32,395 nt of DNA from Oscillatoriales cyanobacterium M59_W2019_021 (GTDB lineage: Bacteria > Cyanobacteriota > Cyanobacteriia > Cyanobacteriales > Geitlerinemataceae), in the NCBI GenBank assembly GCA_015295945.1, contig DVED01000019.1:1-32395 (forward strand), read 5' to 3'. The notes under the pieces are model-generated. The model worked only from the letters and a program-made list of their open reading frames with translations. It was not told the origin of the DNA and searched no databases. The translations under genes and the position numbers were made by a program. Every line of letters starts with the position of its first letter. Within the stretch, counting starts at the first letter, position 1. Below are positions 1 to 8,167 of this stretch, one piece after another.

Positions 1-459
1 AAACAACTAACAACTAACAACTAACAACTAACAACTAACCAACCCCAAACCCCAAACCCCAACAAGGGATACAGGGTTTTGCTTAACCCGTACTGAGGTG
101 AAAATAGTGCGAGATCTCATACCATTTTTCAAAAATCGTGAGAGACTTCAGATCGCGAAAAATCGGTTACACCGCTTGCCTGTTGAACATTTGCAGTCAG
201 TCTCGATTTTAGTCCTCTTCTGTCACTCTGCGGTTGTTCGTAGGATTAGTAATTCCTAAAGACCCGGTATGCCGAGTGATGTGGGGATTAGCGATCGGAT
301 TTTTGCTTTTGGAGCGCATCTGCGCAACTTTCGATTCCGAAAAGATGGTGCGATCTCCGACCTAGCGCTGCCACTTTCCCAAACCCCCCAATCTCCGATA
401 AAGTCTAATGAGATGACAACGCTTGATGAAAGAACTCATTTCATACCGATCGCGCCAAC
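1..459. other. 459-bp gene-free stretch before bciB
   Basis: This stretch begins with a heptanucleotide repeat tract (2-64) and is otherwise AT-rich unique sequence leading to bciB. I see no convincing promoter box and no Shine-Dalgarno sequence in front of the bciB ATG. A 64-codon open frame (269-463) ends in an ATGA overlap with the bciB start, but its product resembles nothing I know and it is treated as non-coding. Regulatory sites for bciB should lie in 65-459. Confidence 0.5.
2..64. repeat. Heptanucleotide tandem repeat tract
   Basis: Five perfect copies of AACAACT (2-36) continue without loss of 7-nt phase into AACCAAC, CCCAAAC, CCCAAAC and CCCAACA. The tract may extend past the left edge. 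It resembles the heptanucleotide STRR sequences known from cyanobacteria. Confidence 0.85.
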
Positions 460-1659
460 ATGATCTCGTCTAACCCTCCCAAACACCAAAAATCCAAAGC
501 CCTCAAACCCAGTAGCCGCCGTCCGGCAAAGGAACTGTGCAGCGAGTGCGGACTGTGCGACACTTACTACATCCACTACGTCAAAGATGCCTGCGCGTTT
601 TTAAACCAGCAGTTCGATCGCCTGGAAACCCAAAGCCACGGACGATCGCGCAACTTAGACGACGATCGCGAACTCTACTTTGGCGTCCACCAAGATATGA
701 TAGCAGCGCGGAAAGTCCAACCCATCGAAGGGGCACAGTGGACGGGGATTGTCAGTACCATCGCCTGCGAAATGTTAAAACAAGGCAAGGTCGAAGGGGT
801 GGTCTGCGTCCAAAATAGCCCCACCGATCGATTTGGTCCTCAACCGGTCATCGCCCGCACCCCGGAGGAAGTTTTAGCCGCCCGAGTCAATAAACCCACC
901 CTCTCGCCCAATTTATCGGTCTTAGAACAAGTGGAACAGTCGGGGATGAAGCGGCTGTTGGTTATCGGCGTTGGCTGCCAAATCCAAGCCTTGCGGGAAG
1001 TGGAGAAAAACCTCGGCTTAGAAAAACTCTACGTTTTAGGAACCCCTTGCGTCGATAATGTTACCCGTGCCGGATTGCAGAAATTCCTAGAAACCACCAG
1101 CAAATCCCCCGAAACCGTGGTGCATTACGAATTCATGCAAGATTTCCGCGTTCACTTCAAACACGAAGACGGCTCGATCGAAACCGTTCCCTTTTTCGGA
1201 CTCAACACCAAAAAACTCAAAGATGTATTTGCCCCATCTTGCATGAGTTGTTTCGACTACACCAATGCTTTAGCTGATTTGGTGGTGGGGTATATGGGTG
1301 CACCGTTCGGTTGGCAGTGGATTGTGGTGCGCAACGAAACCGGGCAAGAAATGCTGGATTGGGTGATGGAACAGTTGGAAACGCAACCCGTGGCTTCTAG
1401 CGGCGATCGCCGTCAAGCCGTGCAGCAAAGCATTCCCGCCTACGACAATGCTGTGACGCTTCCCATGTGGGCAGCAAAATTGATGGGTGTCGTCATCGAA
1501 AAAATCGGACCGAAAGGGTTAGAATACGCCCGATTTTCCATCGATTCTCACTTCACTCGCAATTATTTGTACGTGAAACGAAACCATCCCGAAAAGCTCG
1601 ATCGACACGTTCCAGAATTTGCTAAAAAAATTGTCGGACAATACAAACTTCCGGATTGA
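460..1659 (+). CDS. bciB: 3,8-divinyl chlorophyllide 8-vinyl reductase, ferredoxin-dependent (BciB type)
   Basis: This 399-residue protein belongs to the coenzyme F420 hydrogenase/dehydrogenase beta-subunit family. The cyanobacterial members (Synechocystis Slr1923 type) reduce the 8-vinyl group of divinyl (proto)chlorophyllide with electrons from ferredoxin, a late step of chlorophyll a synthesis. The plant 7-hydroxymethyl chlorophyll a reductase evolved from this group. Visible cysteines fit the iron-sulfur and flavin core: a CxxCxxC motif at C27, C30 and C33, then C173, C197 and a CxxC pair at C261/C264. Length matches the family. The ATG at 460 is chosen because the conserved ELCSECGLC motif follows about 25 residues later; no Shine-Dalgarno sequence is evident. 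It is transcribed alone, convergent with the downstream kinase gene. Reductase of the BciB type is the most likely role; the 7-hydroxymethyl activity cannot be excluded from sequence. Confidence 0.88.
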   Translation: MISSNPPKHQKSKALKPSSRRPAKELCSECGLCDTYYIHYVKDACAFLNQQFDRLETQSHGRSRNLDDDRELYFGVHQDMIAARKVQPIEGAQWTGIVSTIACEMLKQGKVEGVVCVQNSPTDRFGPQPVIARTPEEVLAARVNKPTLSPNLSVLEQVEQSGMKRLLVIGVGCQIQALREVEKNLGLEKLYVLGTPCVDNVTRAGLQKFLETTSKSPETVVHYEFMQDFRVHFKHEDGSIETVPFFGLNTKKLKDVFAPSCMSCFDYTNALADLVVGYMGAPFGWQWIVVRNETGQEMLDWVMEQLETQPVASSGDRRQAVQQSIPAYDNAVTLPMWAAKLMGVVIEKIGPKGLEYARFSIDSHFTRNYLYVKRNHPEKLDRHVPEFAKKIVGQYKLPD

Positions 1660-1752
1660 GGAAACGTCAGCATGGAAGACGGGTTTCACGAATAACCCAT
1701 AACCCCCCGATCGAGGCAAGAAATTCAGCTTTTCACTTAAACCCTACTGACC

Positions 1753-3150
1753 TTAACCTAAAGGAGGATTTATTGGCAGTTCGACGACCACCGAAGTTCC
1801 CCGACCTGGCGAGGAAATACAATGTAATTGACCTTGATGTTGGTGAACGACGATCGCATAACTAATTGCCAAACCCAAGCCATGTTCTTCCCTGTTTTCT
1901 TTGGTGGTAAAGAAAGGTTCAAAGATTCGATCTTTCACCTCATCTGACATCCCCGCACCATTATCCGTAATGATAATTTTAACCAGTCGATCGCCAATTT
2001 TTTCCGTTTCCAACGTCACCATTGGCATGGGAATCGGCTGGTTATCGCCGGGTTGTTCTAACGCCTCGATCGCATTGAGTAAAATCTGAAAGAAAGCCTG
2101 TTGAATTTGCCATGGATTGCACGAAATGGGTGGCAGTTGACCGTATTCCTTAAAAATTCGGATCGAACGGCGATCGGGTTGTGTCGACATCAATCGAGGC
2201 TGTAACGAAGCTACCACGAGATCGAGACATTCACCCACATCGATCGGTTCGAGGCGCTCCGCATTCAAACCCGAAAAATTTTTCAACGACTGAGCCAAAC
2301 TAGAAATCGATTCTGTTTGTACCTTCATCGAATTCATCAAGTCCGGTAATTCGGCGCGTAACAAATCCACATCGATCGACTCTGCCTCTTCCTCCAATTC
2401 CGGTGGTATTTGAAGGGAAGCTTGCCGATACGCTTCGAGAACGTTCAACAGAGTTTGCGTGCGATCGAGAGCGTATTGGAGGTTGCCGTAAATTAAATTC
2501 ACCGGATAATTCAAAGCATGCGCCACGCTGACGACCAAATTCCCCAACGCCGACATCCGATCGCTGTGCGCCAATTGTGACTGAATTTGCTGGAGTTGTT
2601 GTTGGGTACTCGTCAGTTGTTCGGCAGTTTCCCGTTCGGCAAGTTCGGCAGCACGACGATAGCTGATTTCTTGCTGCAAGCGCACGTTCTGCTCGGCAAG
2701 CTGAACCGATAGCTGTTGGATATAGTTGTTGTGCGCGTCGAGTTGCGCCTCCTGTCGGCGCAGTCTGACGTGGGTTTCCACCCGTGCCAACACTTCTTCA
2801 ATTTGAAACGGTTTGATAATATAATCCGCTCCCCCTGCCGACAACGCTTGCAGGCGATCGCGCACTTCATCTCGCTCGCCAATAATAATCACCGGAATGG
2901 CGCGAGTTCGTTCGTCTTTCTTCAATTTTTGACAGAACTCGTAACCGCTCATATCCGGCAAATTCAGATCTAATAAAATCAGATCCGGCGAGGTAGCCGT
3001 CGCTCCCACCAATGCCATCGAACCGTTAATTTCCGTCCGAACTTTATAACCGCTCTCGCTCAGCGCCGTGGATAAAAGACGCTGACTTTTAGGGGTATTA
3101 TCGACAAGCAATAAGTTGCCTTGAGGGACATCAGTTGGATGTCTAATCAT
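1753..3150 (-). CDS. Response regulator receiver-histidine kinase with altered catalytic residues
   Basis: The 465-residue soluble protein has an N-terminal receiver domain (about 11-130), a long coiled coil (about 135-195), a dimerisation/histidine region (about 196-295) and a HATPase domain (about 305-460). Receiver residues include D17, phosphoacceptor D61 and K113. The second acidic residue next to D17 is N18, and the usual Thr/Ser at the end of beta-4 is G91. The histidine is H211 in an HALNYP sequence where this family normally has HEINNP, so the acidic residue after the histidine is missing. ATP-binding motifs look intact: N359, D396xG, GLGLA at 424-428 and GRGT at 449-452. There is no membrane segment, so it should act in the cytoplasm with a partner that is not evident here. 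It lies downstream of pdhA on the same strand after a 259-bp structured gap and converges with bciB. Confidence 0.9.
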   Translation of the reverse strand: MIRHPTDVPQGNLLLVDNTPKSQRLLSTALSESGYKVRTEINGSMALVGATATSPDLILLDLNLPDMSGYEFCQKLKKDERTRAIPVIIIGERDEVRDRLQALSAGGADYIIKPFQIEEVLARVETHVRLRRQEAQLDAHNNYIQQLSVQLAEQNVRLQQEISYRRAAELAERETAEQLTSTQQQLQQIQSQLAHSDRMSALGNLVVSVAHALNYPVNLIYGNLQYALDRTQTLLNVLEAYRQASLQIPPELEEEAESIDVDLLRAELPDLMNSMKVQTESISSLAQSLKNFSGLNAERLEPIDVGECLDLVVASLQPRLMSTQPDRRSIRIFKEYGQLPPISCNPWQIQQAFFQILLNAIEALEQPGDNQPIPMPMVTLETEKIGDRLVKIIITDNGAGMSDEVKDRIFEPFFTTKENREEHGLGLAISYAIVVHQHQGQLHCISSPGRGTSVVVELPINPPLG

Positions 3151-3187
3151 TCACAGAGCCGCCTGTTGGATCGATGTTGTCACGAGT

Positions 3188-3365
3188 CGCCAGTGACTAG
3201 TGGCGCTTTGGCTAGTCGCCAAAAGAAGGTGAAGGCATACGAGGAGAGCAAAGTGAGGAGACGATACTCTCAAGGAGTATCGCTGCTCACTCGTTCCTGG
3301 TTACGTTTTCTTATGGTAGCGGTTACTTCCCCATTTCGGCGAGAAGGGGATCTCACCCGCTCGCC
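3188..3365. repeat. Cluster of intergenic hairpins between pdhA and the kinase gene
   Basis: Three hairpin regions are visible. 3188-3220 contains CGCCA/TGGCG (3188-3192 with 3201-3205), overlapped by an alternative GACTAG/CTAGTC pairing (3195-3200 with 3212-3217). 3253-3290 has an 8-bp stem CGATACTC/GAGTATCG (3262-3269 with 3275-3282, 5-nt loop) extended by GTGAG/CTCAC. 3338-3365 pairs GGCGAG with CTCGCC and encloses a GGG/CCC helix. The last could terminate pdhA on the minus strand, although no T-run follows. No protein-coding reading frame here is convincing. Confidence 0.6.
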
Positions 3366-3409
3366 AGTCGAAAGCGATCGCTCGTGGGTCTCCCTACCGT
3401 TTCTCCGCT

Positions 3410-4441
3410 TCAGTCTTCTGCAAAGATATAACGGTACAAGTCCTTGGGATCGGGTTCCGGACTGTCTTGGGCAAACTGAACGGCATCGTCGATCGTAGCT
3501 TGAACTTGGCGATCGATCTCTTTTAATTCTGCCTGAGTCGCCAAATTTTGTTCGACTAAATAGGCGGCAAATTTCTTAATCGGATCGCGAGCTTGCCAGA
3601 TTTCCTTCTCATCGGCCGATCGCAACTCGTCGGGATCGGCGAGGGAGTGACCCCGGAAGCGGTACGTCAGCGCTTCGATCAGCGTCGGACCTTCCCCAGC
3701 CCGCGCCCGCGCCACGGCTTCTTGCGCCACGCTGCGCACCGCCAATACGTCCATACCATCGACCTCAACCCCTGCCATATCGAAGGCGCTAGCTTTCTTA
3801 TAAATTTCCGGCGAAGAGGTTGCCCGATCGTGCGCCATCCCGATCGCCCACTTATTATTTTCTACCACAAACAAAATCGGTAATTTCCACAGTGCCGCCA
3901 TATTCAGACACTCGAAAAACTGACCGTTATTGCTCGCGCCATCTCCAAAAAAGCAAGCCGTCACTTGGTCGAAACTGCTATCGCCCATCGCCTCGCGACG
4001 ATAGCGACTTTGAAATGCCGCACCCAGCGCCACGGGAATGCCTTCGGCAACAAACGCATAGCCCCCCAATAACTTATGCTGGGCGGAAAACATGTGCATC
4101 GAACCGCCCCGACCCTTACTGCATCCCGTTTCCTTCCCGAATAACTCCGCCATCACTTCTCGAGCACTGACCCCGCAACTGAGGGCGTGAACGTGATCGC
4201 GATAGGTACTAGCAACGTAGTCTTCGCCGGGGCGCATGGATTTGATCACCCCCGTCGATACGGCTTCCTGTCCGGTGTAGAGATGGACGAAACCAAACAT
4301 TTTTCCCCGATAGTACATCTCGGCGCACTTTTCCTCAAACAACCGCCCGAGTACCATATCCTCGTACATCATCAAACCTTCATCTCGAGTGACGGCTGAT
4401 GCGGTTATCTGGGTGTGGGGTAAGACCCGTTCCTGAACCAT
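3410..4441 (-). CDS. pdhA: Pyruvate dehydrogenase E1 component, alpha subunit
   Basis: This 343-residue protein is the thiamine-diphosphate-binding alpha chain of the E1 enzyme, which decarboxylates pyruvate and acetylates the lipoyl group of E2 to feed acetyl-CoA synthesis. The thiamine-diphosphate motif starts with GDG at 166-168, continues with N171/N172 and ends at N195/N196. H53 in HLYTGQEA and the loop [15 protein letters not shown] (about 261-275, with H265 and S266) are typical of the family. The length fits cyanobacterial and plastid PdhA. The ATG at 4441 is preceded on the minus strand by AGGAG about 7 nt away. The beta subunit and E2/E3 genes are not in this window, which is usual for cyanobacteria where pdh genes are scattered. 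It is divergent from ftn2/zipN. Confidence 0.95.
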   Translation of the reverse strand: MVQERVLPHTQITASAVTRDEGLMMYEDMVLGRLFEEKCAEMYYRGKMFGFVHLYTGQEAVSTGVIKSMRPGEDYVASTYRDHVHALSCGVSAREVMAELFGKETGCSKGRGGSMHMFSAQHKLLGGYAFVAEGIPVALGAAFQSRYRREAMGDSSFDQVTACFFGDGASNNGQFFECLNMAALWKLPILFVVENNKWAIGMAHDRATSSPEIYKKASAFDMAGVEVDGMDVLAVRSVAQEAVARARAGEGPTLIEALTYRFRGHSLADPDELRSADEKEIWQARDPIKKFAAYLVEQNLATQAELKEIDRQVQATIDDAVQFAQDSPEPDPKDLYRYIFAED

Positions 4442-4485
4442 CGCTTTCTCCTAGCGCTTCACATTACTTCAATTACTATAGGGGA

Positions 4486-4569
4486 TTGTTATTGGTTATT
4501 GGTTATTTGTCATTTGGGATTGGGAGTTTGGGGTTTGGGGTTTGGGTTTTGTTAGTCGTTAGTCGTTTC
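4486..4569. repeat. Twelve phase-locked degenerate heptanucleotides
   Basis: The sequence divides cleanly into twelve consecutive 7-mers: TTGTTAT, TGGTTAT twice, TTGTCAT, TTGGGAT, TGGGAGT, TTGGGGT twice, TTGGGTT, TTGTTAG, TCGTTAG and TCGTTTC. The consensus drifts but the phase never slips. The tract lies in the divergent pdhA-ftn2 spacer. Confidence 0.85.
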
Positions 4570-4570
4570 T

Positions 4571-4597
4571 CTCCCCTGCCTCCCCGGCTCCCCTTGT
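4571..4597. repeat. C-rich nonanucleotide repeat
   Basis: CTCCCCTGC and CTCCCCGGC are followed by a partial third unit. This is one of four places where the same CCCCGGC-type nonamer occurs, three of them directly beside a heptanucleotide tract. Confidence 0.65.
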
Positions 4598-4683
4598 TGA
4601 ACTCCCGAACTCCTTCCAATACAATTTGCCTTCTCAGGATACGATAAACTAAATCAGATTTTCACGGCTGAGGCAGGGGACTC

Positions 4684-6891
4684 GTGTTCATTCCACTGGA
4701 TTACTACCGGATTTTAGGCTTACCCATCCAGGCAACGGCGGAGCAAGTCGAGCAAGCCCATCGCGATCGCGTGCGGCAAATGCCCCGTCGGGAATATTCC
4801 GACGTGGCGATCCGGCAGCGCAAACACCTGATCGATGAAGCGTTTGACGTGCTGTCCGATGCGGAAGAACGCGCCCGTTACGATGCCCGATTCTTGGCAA
4901 AAACTTACGAGTTGGACTCTCTGCCACCTACCACCGAACCTCATAGCGAAAACGGCACGGGTTCTACCCCGCCCATCCCCGAAACTTCGACCCCCAGCCT
5001 GGAAGTTGAAGACGACCCCCCCATCGGCGCGTTAATTCTGCTGCAAGAATTAGGCGAATATGAACTAGTATTAAAGCTAGGTCGCCCCTATTTGGGCGGT
5101 CAACCCACTCCGGACGAGGAACGATCGGGCTTCGAGCGAGTGGTAAGAGCGGATATCGTCCTCGCCGTTGCCCTGGCGTATTTGGAATTGGGTCGCGAGC
5201 AGTGGCAGCAAAGCCAGTACGAAAAAGCCGCAGCTTCTCTCGAAGCCGGTCAGGCGCTTCTCCTACGCGAAAGTTTATTCTCAAACGTACGCGGTGAAAT
5301 GCAAGCAGACCTTTACAAACTTCGCCCCTACCGAATTTTAGAACTACTGGCGCTTCCGTTAGAGCAGAACGTGCAGCGCCAGCGCGGATTGCAACTGCTG
5401 CGGGATATGCTCCAAGAGCGCGGCGGCATCGACGGTAGCGGCGACGATCGATCGGGATTGGATACCGACGACTTTTTGCGCTTCGTCCAACAGTTGCGCC
5501 GCTATACCACTGTTGCCGAGCAGCAGCTTTTATTCGAGCGAGAAGCCCGTCGCCCGTCAGCCGTTGCCACCTACCTCGCGGTCTACGCCCTCATTGGTCG
5601 CGGGTTTGCCGAACGCCAACCGGGGCTGATCCAACGGGCGAAGTTGATGCTCATCCAGTTGGGACGGCGGCAGGACGTGCATCTGGAGCAGTCCATCTGT
5701 TCGCTACTGCTGGGGCAAACGGAGACGGCGAGTCGGGCGCTCGAACTGTCCCAGGATGAAGAGGCGATCGCCTTTATTCGAGAACAATCTCGGGAGTCGG
5801 AGGATTTATTGCCGGGATTATGCCTCTATGCCGAGCGCTGGCTGCAAGAGGAGGTTTTTCCCCATTTTCGAGATTTAGCCACCCAACGGGCTTCGCTCAA
5901 AGCCTATTTTGCCGACGAACAGGTACAAGCTCACCTAGAAGCCATGCCCGACGAAGCGGAGATGTCGAACCAGTGGGTGGTCTCCGGGATGAGTGCCGTC
6001 GCCCGTCGCTCTCTCGATCGCCCGACGATTTCGGATGCCGTGGGAGATTACCCAACAGGCGGAACTTCGACCTTAACCGCCAATCCTACCCCCAGTCCGG
6101 TGTCGGTAGATGCCACCGTGCCTTTTCCCCAAACGGTCAACGATGTGCCGCCAACCCCCTCCTACTCCGGCAGGACTGGGGTGGCGGTTGCCCCTACCCC
6201 GCCGCCGATGGCACAGCGAACCAGCGCGAGTTCGCCGATGGGAAGACCGATCGAGCGCCGTCCCCCACGATCGCGCCGAGGGCGATCGGTCAAACCCGGT
6301 CGGCTGGCACTGGTGGTCGGTGCGGGGTTGCTGAGCCTGTTTTTGTTGTTGTTCCTTCTGGGCAAAATTTTGGGATTGCTGGCAAGTGCCGTGCAATCTC
6401 TAACCGGACCCTCGTTAGATGGAGAACAGTTGGCAATTCAACTCAACCGACCGCCCATCGAAATCCCCCCCCCTCAAGCATCGGCAGCCCAGTCTCCAAC
6501 GGGAGATCTGACCCCAGAGACTGCCAAACAAGCGATCGAAATGTGGTTGAAAACAAAACAAGCGGCATTCGGGTCGGGACACGAAATCGGGAAACTACCA
6601 GATATTTTGGTCGAACCCGCTCTGAGTCGATGGCGGCAGCGAGCCCAAGCCGATCGCGCCGACGGCATCTCCCGCCAATACGAACACAGTGTTACCGTTG
6701 AAAATGTGACCGTGGACGAAAAAGACAAAAATCGAGCCACGGTGGTGGCTCGGGTGCGAGAAAAAGAAACTGCCGTCCAAGGTGGTCAAACCCTGGAATC
6801 GAGCGATGACGATCTCAGCCTGCGCTACGAACTCGTCCGGCAAAACGATCGCTGGTTTGTCAAAGACTGGACGTGGGATGTTTTGAATTAG
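4684..6891 (+). CDS. zipN: Cell division protein Ftn2/ZipN (ARC6 family)
   Basis: This 735-residue protein matches the cyanobacterial division factor Ftn2/ZipN, ancestor of plastid ARC6, which tethers and organises FtsZ at mid-cell. The N-terminus PLDYYRILGLPIQAT opens a J-domain-like region (about 5-70) without an HPD motif, as expected for cyanobacterial members. A helical middle region (about 105-430) and a proline/serine-rich linker (about 455-535) follow. One transmembrane helix lies near 540-566. The C-terminal ARC6-type domain (about 610-733) ends in WFVKDWTWDVLN. The start is GTG at 4684, which gives the conserved N-terminus and has AGGGGA a few bases upstream. By analogy with ARC6 the N-terminal part should be cytoplasmic and the C-terminal domain periplasmic. 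Confidence 0.93.
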   Translation: MFIPLDYYRILGLPIQATAEQVEQAHRDRVRQMPRREYSDVAIRQRKHLIDEAFDVLSDAEERARYDARFLAKTYELDSLPPTTEPHSENGTGSTPPIPETSTPSLEVEDDPPIGALILLQELGEYELVLKLGRPYLGGQPTPDEERSGFERVVRADIVLAVALAYLELGREQWQQSQYEKAAASLEAGQALLLRESLFSNVRGEMQADLYKLRPYRILELLALPLEQNVQRQRGLQLLRDMLQERGGIDGSGDDRSGLDTDDFLRFVQQLRRYTTVAEQQLLFEREARRPSAVATYLAVYALIGRGFAERQPGLIQRAKLMLIQLGRRQDVHLEQSICSLLLGQTETASRALELSQDEEAIAFIREQSRESEDLLPGLCLYAERWLQEEVFPHFRDLATQRASLKAYFADEQVQAHLEAMPDEAEMSNQWVVSGMSAVARRSLDRPTISDAVGDYPTGGTSTLTANPTPSPVSVDATVPFPQTVNDVPPTPSYSGRTGVAVAPTPPPMAQRTSASSPMGRPIERRPPRSRRGRSVKPGRLALVVGAGLLSLFLLLFLLGKILGLLASAVQSLTGPSLDGEQLAIQLNRPPIEIPPPQASAAQSPTGDLTPETAKQAIEMWLKTKQAAFGSGHEIGKLPDILVEPALSRWRQRAQADRADGISRQYEHSVTVENVTVDEKDKNRATVVARVREKETAVQGGQTLESSDDDLSLRYELVRQNDRWFVKDWTWDVLN

Positions 6892-6925
6892 TCATTTGTC
6901 CTTGGTCATCAGTCCTTTGCTAGTG
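6891..6925. repeat. Heptanucleotide tract after zipN
   Basis: GTCATTT, GTCCTTG, GTCATCA, GTCCTTT and GCTAGTG follow in 7-nt phase, and the first G is the last base of the zipN stop codon. The GTCATTT unit recurs at 18563. Confidence 0.65.
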
Positions 6926-6947
6926 GCTTTTCTCCGCCTGGTTTCTT

Positions 6948-6995
6948 CCTCCTGAACTCCTGCAACTCCTGCAACTTCTGAACTCCTTTAACTTT
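6948..6995 (+). repeat. GAACTCCT-type repeat abutting a start codon
   Basis: Units TGAACTCC, TGCAACTCC, TGCAACTTC and TGAACTCC run directly to the ATG of the dehydrogenase at 6996. Almost the same sequence precedes the amidohydrolase ATG on the minus strand (29821-29860). No purine-rich ribosome binding site is present between the repeat and the ATG. Confidence 0.75.
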
Positions 6996-8135
6996 ATGGT
7001 GAAATTATCCACTCAAACCGTGTCAGAACTCGTCCCGATGACGATCGCTCCGGCGCAAGTCATTCGGGGTAAAGGGGCGATCGAAACTGCGGCAGGAACG
7101 ATCGCCCGTTTTGGGAAGCGTCCCCTCATTGTGGGAGGAAGTCACACCCTCGATCTCGCTCGCACTCGCCTGCAACCCCATCTCGAACGGCACGAACTGC
7201 AAGTTTCCCTAACCTCCTACGGTGCGGATTGCGATGAAGCGGGGTTAGCAGCAATGCAAGAGGCTGTATCCGATTGTCGAGCGGATTTCATCATCGGCAT
7301 CGGTGGCGGAAAAGCCTTGGATGCGGCAAAACTTCTCGCCCATCGCTGCCAATTATCGATCGTCACGATTCCCACTTCGGCAGCAACTTGCGCGGCGTGG
7401 ACAGCGCTATCGAACGTCTATTCCAGTGCGGGGGCGTTTTTGTACGATGTGGGTTTAGTCAAATGCCCCGATTTACTCGTCCTCGATTACGACATCATCG
7501 CCACGGCATCGCCGCGAACGCTCATTGCCGGAATTGGCGACGCTTTGGCGAAGTGGTACGAAGCCTCAGTCAGTAGCGGGCATTCCGATCGAACGATGAT
7601 TATTGCCGCCGTTCAACAGGCGCGGGTGTTGCGAGATCTCTTGTTGCAACAATCGGCGGCAGCGCTAGCAGAACCGGGAGGAACCGTGTGGCAAGAGGTT
7701 GTCGATGCGACTGTTCTCTTAGCGGGGGTTATTGGCGGCTTGGGGGGGGCGCAATGCCGCACCGTGGCTGCCCATGCCGTTCACAATGGTTTGACCCATC
7801 TAGCCGCCAGCCACGGCACGCTACACGGCGAAAAGGTTGCGTACGGTATTTTGGTACAGTTGCGCTTGGAAGAAATATTGCCAGGGAATCAACTCGCTGC
7901 GACTGCCCGATCGCAGTTGTTAAAGTTTTATAACGAAATCGGACTCCCCAAAACCTTGGGCGATTTAGGCATGGGCGACATTCCCCTATCTCAATTGCAA
8001 CGCGCTGCCGAAGTTGCCTGCGCCCCCAAATCCGACATCCATCACTTACCTTTCCCCGTCGAACCCGAAGCTCTGGTTGCCGCGATGGTTTCGACGACGA
8101 CTTCTGTAGGGATTGGGGAATTAAGTAATAAGTAA
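6996..8135 (+). CDS. Iron-containing alcohol dehydrogenase, glycerol dehydrogenase-like
   Basis: This 379-residue protein has the two-domain fold of the iron-dependent alcohol dehydrogenase superfamily and looks closest to GldA-type glycerol dehydrogenases. The dinucleotide motif GIGGGKALDAAK is at 101-112. Probable metal ligands are D182 in GDALAKWYE, H260 in AAHAVHNG and H277 in LHGEKVAYG. The substrate cannot be assigned: cyanobacterial homologues are often annotated only as iron-containing alcohol dehydrogenase. The ATG at 6996 follows a repeat and has no clear Shine-Dalgarno sequence; an ATG at codon 15 (7038) is an alternative that keeps the whole domain. The last residues and the stop codon lie inside an AAGTAAT repeat, so the extreme C-terminus is repeat-encoded. 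Confidence 0.85.
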   Translation: MVKLSTQTVSELVPMTIAPAQVIRGKGAIETAAGTIARFGKRPLIVGGSHTLDLARTRLQPHLERHELQVSLTSYGADCDEAGLAAMQEAVSDCRADFIIGIGGGKALDAAKLLAHRCQLSIVTIPTSAATCAAWTALSNVYSSAGAFLYDVGLVKCPDLLVLDYDIIATASPRTLIAGIGDALAKWYEASVSSGHSDRTMIIAAVQQARVLRDLLLQQSAAALAEPGGTVWQEVVDATVLLAGVIGGLGGAQCRTVAAHAVHNGLTHLAASHGTLHGEKVAYGILVQLRLEEILPGNQLAATARSQLLKFYNEIGLPKTLGDLGMGDIPLSQLQRAAEVACAPKSDIHHLPFPVEPEALVAAMVSTTTSVGIGELSNK

Positions 8136-8143
8136 TAAGTTAA
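8123..8143. repeat. AAGTAAT heptamers spanning the dehydrogenase stop codon
   Basis: Two perfect AAGTAAT copies and a partial third (8123-8143) contain the final codons and the TAA (8133-8135) of the dehydrogenase gene. The same unit occurs three times at 10448-10468. Confidence 0.75.
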
Positions 8144-8167
8144 AGTAGAAAGATTCGAGGGAGAAAA

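Noticed and set aside
2-64. CRISPR array
   Set aside because: The units are 7 nt, contiguous and without spacers; none of the repeat tracts in the window has a repeat-spacer structure.
269-463. 64-codon open frame ending in an ATGA overlap with bciB
   Set aside because: The coupling looks attractive, but the product has no recognisable feature, the frame lacks a ribosome binding site, and its codon use does not resemble the neighbouring genes.
5820-6701. 293-codon open frame in another frame of zipN
   Set aside because: It lies wholly inside zipN, encodes an arginine/serine/proline-rich product typical of a shadow frame, and has no domain.
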